Below are positions 57,157-64,000 of a stretch of DNA of 64,000 nucleotides, one piece after another. The stretch comes from Ulota crispa (lineage: Eukaryota > Streptophyta > Bryopsida > Orthotrichales > Orthotrichaceae). Position 1 is the stretch's first letter; every line of letters starts with the position of its first letter. The notes under the pieces are model-generated. The model saw nothing but the letters and a program-made list of their open reading frames with translations. It had not been told where the DNA came from and did not search any database. Both the position numbers and the translations under genes were made by a program. The DNA is taken from assembly GCA_963920765.1 (NCBI GenBank), contig OY987243.1, positions 33,603,060 through 33,667,059 on the forward strand, read 5' to 3'.

Positions 57157-58775
57157 ACAACTTTCCTATTCCCGTGGATGGACCATGTTCTCTTCAAGTT
57201 CCTTGATGACCCTAAGGGCCTCTTTACACTGCTGACCATAGCAAGTGACCAAGCCAATCTAAATAATATGATTGGAAGAGGAAATACGGCTAGTCCAAGT
57301 TTGCTTTACACTAGTTCAAAAAAAGGGAAATGATCATGAGAAGAAATGGATGGAAAAATGACATGGAATCCTACATGTCACAAAGTGGATAATGTTTCAT
57401 GGTCACCCACAATCTATGTCAAGACACTCTCAAGATGTTTTTTGATTGGATTTTTAGGGTGACCAAGCCAATAGCCATCCCAAATTTATTGATTGGTTTA
57501 CTTTTGTCATGCTTTAATGCTATTTACTATTGATAATGTTATTTTAATATTATTTGACTACTATGAGCAAAGTTTTATGGAAAATATCAAAAATGCCCTT
57601 TAGATCTTTCAAAATATCGTATATGCCCCTTTATTATATGAAGTATAAAAATACCTCTAGTTTTATGTAAGAATATCAATTACACTCCTGGTTACTTTTG
57701 AAAACAACTAATACTCTTCGTATTCTTGTGCCTTTTTATTAAATTTTTTGTAAGTCTCATTTGCACGAAGATGGTATCAAAGATCAAAGAGCATGTTTGT
57801 CACTCAATGCTATAGCATGCCACAATAAACTTAAACGCAAAAACCCTTTATAAAGCTCAAAGAGGTTGCCTACAAGATTTGACTTACATTCAACTTGCAT
57901 CTAGTTTTTGTAATTTCCATTATCATCCCAATGTTTACAAGAATTTGCACAAAAGAGGTACAAAAAAACTAAGGATATTAAAAGTCTTCAAAAATAACTA
58001 GGGGTATAACAGATATTCTTACACTAATTTTTGGTATTACAAATAATATAGGGATACATTTGATATTTTGAAAGAACTCAGGAGCATTTATGATATTCCC
58101 TTAGTTTGTACTGATGTAAGCACAAATTGTTAAAATAGTTTTGTACTACAATTGGAATGCATTTTAATTGCGATAATTCCAAATTTATTGCAATATTTAA
58201 AATTTAATGAAATGTTTATTATAAGAAGTGTACTATTTTTAATATCATGTTTTTTTACATATTATTTCATTGTAAAAAAAAATGGCAATAAAATTTCAAT
58301 ATAAAAACACATCAAAACAACGGCATGGTCATTTACTTTACATTCTCCATTATGTACTGTTCACAAAAGTTTTAATAGTGAAATTCTGAAGTCCTCTTGG
58401 TTACAATTATTTATTTATTTATTTATTGTCATCCAAATATTGAAGCTTTATCAGGAAACAAGAAGAAAGAATAGTTGAGAGAGTTGAAAAGAGAGATTTT
58501 TTTTTGAATAAATGATCAAATTTCCAAGGGATTGGTCTCATTTCACTTTACACTATTATAAGTTACCAATGGATGAGAAAATTGGTTCTTGGTTGCTAGT
58601 CTTGACCAAGAGCCATGACCAATATATAAACATGGACTGATGGACCAGCTCATGGTCACTAAGGTAGAGGACTCAATTTGGTGCAAGTTTCTGAAATTGT
58701 GCACCTTCTCAAATGCACTCAAATTTGACATGTTGTATTTATAACCTTTCAACAATGTAATACTATATACATTCA
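57157..58775. other. AT-rich DNA, no gene seen
   Basis: No supported coding frame. A short ATTT repeat lies at about 58408-58429. GTATAAAAATACCTC-type and similar phrases suggest old repeat DNA, but nothing is definable. Confidence 0.45.
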
Positions 58776-58985
58776 AGGAGGTGCACCAGTTTAGAGCCCT
58801 ACAGCCTTTCCATTTCAAAATTTCATAAGTAATTTCATAAAGCTTAAAAAAACATGAAATAACTTCAGTTAGATTGATATCAATTCCTCTTGTTTTTCAA
58901 GGAAATTTTACTAAAAAATATTTCAAGAAGTTTCACCTCTCCAAGTTTTAGTTTCAGCCCATGGATTCCCTATTTGTGACCCTTC
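58776..58985 (+). repeat. Dispersed repeat family F, copy 2
   Basis: GGAGGTGCACCAGTTTAGAG starts the match with copy 3 (GGAGGTGCTTCATTTTAGAG). It runs through CCTTTCCATTTCAAAATTTC, CAATTCCTCTTG and TTTCAAGAAGTTTCACCT to the TTTCAGCCC block. Confidence 0.62.
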
Positions 58986-59509
58986 TATTTACTGTAAAGA
59001 GGCCATAAATTATAGTGGCAGTCTGTTGCTCTTGGAGTTCCAACTCCCATAAGCTTAGCTCCACTGTGGTAGGGCATTGAGGACAAGCATGCCCTCCATC
59101 AATGCTTGCTAGCTCAAGCACATGCTCGTTGCTCCAGTGATCTCATTGCTCAGTTATGACAAGCTACCTGTTGATGCCAGCTTAGCCACGTTCTGGTTCT
59201 CAACATGAGCACGGAGCTGTCAGCCTAATCCCTTCCTTTGCTGGTAGCTTGGTTTGTCTTGCTACTAATAAAAAATAACATAGTAAACATCAAAATCTTC
59301 AATTGCATGAGGCATGTTTTAGAATACAACACATAAACCTTCAAACATTGTCATGTTATATTATTTTGTGTAATAAATTTATAATCATCATTAATGTGTG
59401 TTATGTTATAAAATTCACATTTATCATGAAATTTATATGTAAAATAAAATGTTAGTCAAAGTAATGAACTAGAGATTCAAATTTTGAACTCACCTTTATA
59501 TTCTTTGTT
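58986..59509. other. Downstream flank of the second transposase relic
   Basis: 59030-59260 is of balanced composition with short coding-like frames on both strands but no identifiable product. The rest is AT-rich. No piggyBac end could be placed here. Confidence 0.4.
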
Positions 59510-61437
59510 TTACCCAAGATTCTCATGGTATTTTTTAAAACATCTAGTACGCCAACACATGTATTGATTGTTGCATGATGGGCAATAACTCTTTGGACGC
59601 TTCACAATTGATCCGTCCTTGCACACCATGCACGTATCCCTTTTAGAACTGAAAACCGGATAACAAACTTTTTGGTGCGCCGTAGGATTTGCAGGACGTT
59701 CTTTTGGATTCCAATTATGCGTTAAAGCCTCACATAACTAGGTTCTGAACTGGAAATGCGTCATTGGCAATCGTCAAGGATTTTTGTTCTTGCCCTAGTC
59801 TAGGTATATAATATACATATTCACTACAATAGTGTCAATTAGGAAAAAAAACCCAGTACCACCACTTGTGGAATTGGGTTTGACAACTGTACAAAGTTTG
59901 AAGCTGATTTGCCACGTCCACGCCTCTCATATATGTAGTATATTCAAGATGGATAGGTGAAGTGGGAATATCTTTATGTACTGCACCAGTACGTCGTGGC
60001 ATTGTGGCCAAAGGTAATTGGCCACGTAACTGCACTGGTACTGTATGAGTAGATATAATAGAAACTGGCCGCTTGTCCTTCCACACTATACGCAAATAGC
60101 CTACGAGTCATGCATCCTCCAATCTAAAGTATCTTGAGTACTTTTAGAAAAACTCTTGGTATTCTTCAAAATTGAAGGAAGGCCAATCCTATTTGCTCGC
60201 ACTGTCCCTGTTGCATTTTTTTTTTCTGTAACAACTCTTGAAATAGAGGTATACTAGAAAAAAAGTTGTCCATATATATCACATGTCCTCAACCTTTATT
60301 TTATGCCAATAATCGTAACACAACATTATGAGCAAGCTTTGGATAACCTCAAACACTGGTAAAAAAACGGGTCCACAATGACTAAGTAACAATGACTAAA
60401 CCATGACTATACAGTCATTTTACAGTCATTTTGTAGTTGTTGTTTAGTCATTGCAGTCATTGTCACTTAGTCATTGTGGACCCATTTTTTGCTTGTAGAA
60501 GTATTGGTCCTTCACGTGCTATTATTGAGTCTTTCTCGCAATAAATTTTGAAATTAGATGCAAATTTAGAAACTGAATCTACTAGGCACCAAACCTTTAA
60601 ACCTCATTTTTGCGGCTTTTGTGGCGTGTACTGTCTAACTGGACAATATGTACCCTTATATCTGATCATCATTTCATTGATAGTGCCATACTTCCCAATA
60701 TTCCATGCAGATTGACAACTCTTCCTAATTGTGTCTAGCAATCACCGTAGCTGTCTCATTTTATCGTATCTAGGTAATAACCTATTGTGTACATATTTGG
60801 CCGGATTTGTAAGGTGCAAACACCTTGTTAAATAAAAAAATTGCATTCAAGTCATAAGGTTTGAAATTACTAAACAATGAAAAATTGAACCAATGTTTTG
60901 CCAGTAAAGTCTCATGTTTGGTTGTTTCTTCAATTCCATATAGATGACTATTGCAATGTATACTTCCAACTCTTTCACGTTGCAAGGTATCCAAGACAAA
61001 CCTCCTTTACTCCTTCCCTTGGCATCACGTGCAGTAGCATATTGATTTGTCCCTATGACAATGTCTCGTAACACGTTGAATGGCCAAAAAATATGAAATA
61101 GTTGAAGAAACATTGGAAACCACCACAAAAACACATTAGAGGTAGACGTACCAATGAAAGCAATAGGCTCCAGGGCATAAGTACAAAAGTTTTTATTCCA
61201 CAATTCATCCCGGTAAATGTACTTGAAGCTTTCATAGTCTTTAGTACCTCCCTCAATGTCATCATTATCTTTGTCACTAAGAGAGAAGTTAGGTATGTCC
61301 ATCTCCTCGTCACTTCCGCTATAATAAACTGCTTCAGATTGATTCATAATATGTGAATTTAAAGATGCAACTACATGAGGCAAACCCGGTGGCGACTCTA
61401 TTGATACACTTGTGCACATCCCACCATCTAGGCACAC
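59510..61437 (-). pseudogene. Second piggyBac transposase relic, distinct from the first
   Basis: From 61437 a 196-codon frame gives an acidic N-terminus (YYSGSDEEMDIPNFSLSDKD), then FHIFWPFNVLRDIVIGTNQY and ELEVYIAIVIYMELKKQPNM, a piggyBac signature. Further on, in changing frames: GKYGTINEMMIRYKGTYC with VRQYTPQKPQK; second catalytic Asp in VIYMDNFFSSIPLFQELL; ATGTVRANRIGLPS; third in WKDKRPVSIIST; then YMRGVDVANQLQTLY and FHKWWYWVFF; and finally RDTCMVCKDGSIV...YCPSC...MCWRTRCFKKYH, the cysteine-rich tail, with TAA at 59510-59512. The first catalytic Asp is Asn (INEMM for IDEMM). Several stops and frame changes occur, and a hairpin element (60354-60498) lies inside. It is divergent from the 8.2-kb element's enzyme. 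Confidence 0.88.
60354..60498. mobile_element. Hairpin element inserted in the second transposase
   Basis: It starts CACTGGTAAAAAAACGGGTC; the right side read inward is CTACAAGCAAAAAATGGGTC, and both continue CACAATGACTAAGT. About 145 bp of nearly complete inverted repeat. The start resembles CACTA-type ends (CACT..AAAAA), but a 3-bp duplication is not clear. It separates the coding blocks on either side of it (..IIAREGPI and the block before VIYMDN). Confidence 0.68.
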
Positions 61438-61902
61438 ATATATTTAAAACAAAATATTCAGTAAGAACCATCAAATACATGACTAAAAAATAGCGTAGTA
61501 GGTAGAACAAGTGGTAGTACATAATGAAGTTTGCCAATGAAGTCTAAGAACCTTCACAATACAAACCATAAAGTTCCAAGGGGAGGTGCTTCATTTTAGA
61601 GCCCTATGGCCTTTCCATTTCATAATCTCCTAACTAATTCCACAAAGTTTAAATAAATATGAAAAAAATTGGGGTAGATACCAATTCTTCTTATCTTTCA
61701 AGAAAATTTACAAAAAAACATGTCAAGAAGTTTCACCTACCTAAAATTCAATTTCAGCCCTTACATGCACCATTCATGAGCCTCATACCTTACATGGCTT
61801 ATAGTAACGAGTATCCTATTGAAAATCAGAAGACCAAACAATTAACAATAATTTTTTTATTAAAAAACAAAAAACAAAATCGGCAAACAATGCCTTTAAC
61901 TT
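61438..61902 (+). repeat. Spacer with dispersed repeat family F, copy 3
   Basis: 61577-61785 matches 58776-58985 and 48793-48990. It lies between the transposase relic and the coding-like remnant upstream, so it either inserted into an intron or separates two unrelated pieces. The remaining DNA is AT-rich. Confidence 0.58.
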
Positions 61903-62696
61903 ACTTGTTGATGGGATTGCCTGGTTTTCTCTAAAATCGCTCTGATCCTAGCCTCCATCAATGTGAGCAGCTGTCAACTCTACTCCTCATTGCTCTTGGC
62001 CTCGCTCAACATCAAGATTTTGAGCTCCACGGAACTCCGCGGCTCCACTACTCTCTGCGACATCTTCTGACAGCTGATGCTGGCCGCTCTGAAAAGCATC
62101 CTCACAAAAAACACAGGAATCTCTTCTGGCACGTTGTTGCCGTGGTGCCGCGCGCCTACAAGGTGCATACAGCATCTCCGGGGGCTATATGTACTCTTGG
62201 AGGTTGGCATTAAGTTTGTCCTCAAATTCTAGATTATGAACATACGCCGGGTCAGTGAGGTCATTCACTGAACTCTTCTTTTGACAAGTTCGTGCCATCA
62301 TACCGCACTTTGTAACTGTCAAAAAAATCAGGGTCCTAATCTCCAATCACACCGGCGATGCTACTCTCTTCAAACTCAATGTCATTGTGTGGTAAAGGAG
62401 GTACATATTGCGGCATCGGATATGAGCTGTACGAAGAAGAAGGCAGTACCAGTTTAGGTTCTGGAGTTAGATTGTTGCTTGAAGGACTTCTACTCCTCCG
62501 CATTTGTGATTCTTGCAAGCGCAAGCTAAAGCCCCACATGGAGTCCATCCCGTGCTACCTGCAACATCAGAAATCTCACTATGAGTATGAGACCATGAAC
62601 CACTGAAATAAAACATACATAATTTATTTTGAGTTTATGATATCTTGTGGTACTCACATCCGTAGTCTGGTTTTTGGCTTGTTTGGATCGAGGCAT
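61903..62696 (-). pseudogene. Coding-like remnant with possible spliced first exon
   Basis: ATG at 62696 gives MPRSKQAKNQTTD, followed directly by a GTGAGT donor (62657). After a candidate intron ending in GTAG (62555) the frame reads HGMDSMWGFSLRLQESQM and continues LVLPSSSYSSYPMPQYVPPL, DIEFEESSIAGVIGD to a stop at 62336-62338. Beyond it, DPDFFDSYKVRYDGTNLS, NDLTDPAYVHNLEFEDKLNA, RRDSCVFCEDAFQSGQHQL and LTLMEARIRAILEKTRQSHQ follow in changing frames, ending at a GTAAGT near 61902. It may be upstream exons of the adjacent piggyBac relic or a second gene. No domain is recognised. Confidence 0.42.
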
Positions 62697-63293
62697 ATTC
62701 TTGCAATGGGTGAGGGACATTGCTCTCAAAATCTAGCAATGAGTATATATAGAAATTCCCAAAAGGCAAGCAGCAACTGCAACGTGAATGAGATGAACTT
62801 GGTTCCCTGGAACTCAAACTGCAAGCTTGAAATTATACCCAAACAAGTTACAGATTATTCCAAACTATGGACTATGCCTAAATTAGCACTCCTATTCAAT
62901 GCAACAGCCCATGCAGTTTGTGATTAACCTTTGCAAAATCTTACGCACTCATGAAGGCAGCGCTACCGTGTAGCAAACCTTCTTGCAACGGACAACAAAG
63001 AGCGACAGTCGGTCATCATAATTACCGAGGAAATATCAAAAGGGCCATGCAATGTGTTGGGAATAAAAAACACAACAAGGACACCAAAGGGATATAATCA
63101 AAGTATGCGAGGAGAAAGAAGTAGCAAGATAGATATTACAAGTAGGTTTCCCTACTATATATAAGGAAGAACAAAGATAGAAAGTAAAAATCCTTCTCTA
63201 CTATTGGTCTATGGGATCCCTCTACTAAAGTAAACTCCAATAAACTTTAGTTAACTATGTGTAGAGCCTATTAATATAATCCTTGTCTTAAAG
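62697..63293. other. Upstream flank, no gene seen
   Basis: Mixed composition. A TTAACCTTTGC at 62925 is only weakly like a piggyBac end. No clear gene or repeat. Confidence 0.4.
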
Positions 63294-63297
63294 TTGA

Positions 63298-64000
63298 CCT
63301 CTAAAGCATCAAGGGTGTTTTTTGAGAAAAAATCTTAGAAACTGCCAACTTTTAGTGCAGTGACCAAAATTGAAAATAAATTTTTTTTTCTTAATTCCAA
63401 CCGTACAAAAGTCTATCAAACAAACAATTTAATATGTGCAAAAAAGTTCAGCCCATTTGACCACGTGGACTGTAAGATTATAATGTTTGAAGTGAGAAAA
63501 GTCGTTTTTTTCAATTCCTACAAAACAAGGTTAGTAGACTTTGATCCTTCTTAGAGTAAATTTTTTTCTCTACACAAACATAATTTTTTTGACCATTCAC
63601 AAGTGTACAATTTTAGGTTCACTCATGAAAATCTTCAAATGCAAAGATAGAATCTAGCTTATTCATAATCACCCTGCAATGCAAGGAGGTTTTGTGAATT
63701 GGCAATACATTAGTCATTCTTTCATGATTTCTTGTGCAATGAGGAAGTCTTTTATTTGAAATCTGAATAGAAAAAGTGAGAGACAATCATTTGGAATATG
63801 TGGAAAAAGTTTCAAGAGTTTTGGATTTATAAATTGAAAGATAATAGGGCCTGAAGTTAGTGGACTTTTTTTTTCTTGAAACTGCCCAAACATAGTGAAC
63901 AAAATTTGACTCCCTTCTAAATGTGATGCTAGAGTTCATGGGTTTTTTTTTGATAATCGTACACCATGTTTTTCTAGTTACATACTAGCCAAATTCCAAA
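63298..64000 (+). mobile_element. Family B-like element, running off the window
   Basis: TTGA (63294-63297) then CCTCTAAAGCATCAAGGG, AATCTTAGAAACTGCCAACTTTTAG, a T-run and CCAACCGTA, echoing the family B start (CCCCTAAAGGACCAAG, AACTACCACTTTTGG, T-run, CCAACCATAGG). It is more diverged than other copies, so probably older. The right end lies beyond the window. Confidence 0.5.

Noticed and set aside
62920-62940. TTAACCTTTGC as a possible left end for the second piggyBac relic
   Set aside because: It lacks the CCC start and there is no matching inverted end on the other side of the transposase.
1-64000. LTR retroelements, other virus-like elements and CRISPR arrays
   Set aside because: I saw no paired long terminal repeats, reverse transcriptase or integrase signatures, capsid-like frames or regularly spaced repeats.

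Overview
The window looks like an AT-rich, repeat-dominated stretch of a plant-type (streptophyte) nuclear genome. The only intact gene I can support is a three-exon, 360-residue cytosolic-type (GSII) glutamine synthetase on the + strand at 10301-12251. It has GT-AG introns and coding DNA visibly more GC-rich than its surroundings. Its sequence is plant-like overall, but the active-site segment reads GAGCHTNF rather than the GAHTNY I recall from vascular plants and mosses, and it has only two introns. An early-diverging streptophyte (charophyte alga, bryophyte or lycophyte) is therefore possible; I cannot name the species.

Almost everything else is mobile DNA. The dominant theme is piggyBac-type elements: about twenty segments bounded by TTAA (or a one-base variant) with termini of the type CCCCTAAAGGACC or CCCTTGAGCGCCC. 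One is large (22665-30884, about 8.2 kb) and carries a recognisable but broken piggyBac transposase with a cysteine-rich C-terminus, plus extra coding-like blocks upstream of it. A second, different piggyBac transposase relic lies at 59510-61437. The small elements fall into families (called A, B and C here, plus singletons) of about 84 to 950 bp. They are present in several copies, both orientations and nested arrangements.

Other layers are long foldback elements (44139-44944; 49467-50344 with Tc1/mariner-like ends), a CACTA-type miniature element with a perfect 3-bp duplication (57024-57153), a family with 7-bp duplications (6382-7220 and 25841-26898), a foldback family split by the 8.2-kb piggyBac insertion (22516-30998), smaller hairpins, a dispersed repeat in three copies, a TA microsatellite and degenerate AT-rich minisatellites.

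Layout: 1-966 possible gene edge and a GC-rich coding-like island; 967-9479 piggyBac miniatures and AT-rich DNA; 9940-12700 glutamine synthetase; 13364-22515 miniatures, hairpins and AT-rich DNA; 22516-30998 the nested transposon complex; 31000-57200 dense miniature and foldback elements; 57200-64000 AT-rich DNA, the second piggyBac relic and an incomplete family B element running off the end. No CRISPR, rRNA or convincing tRNA was seen.
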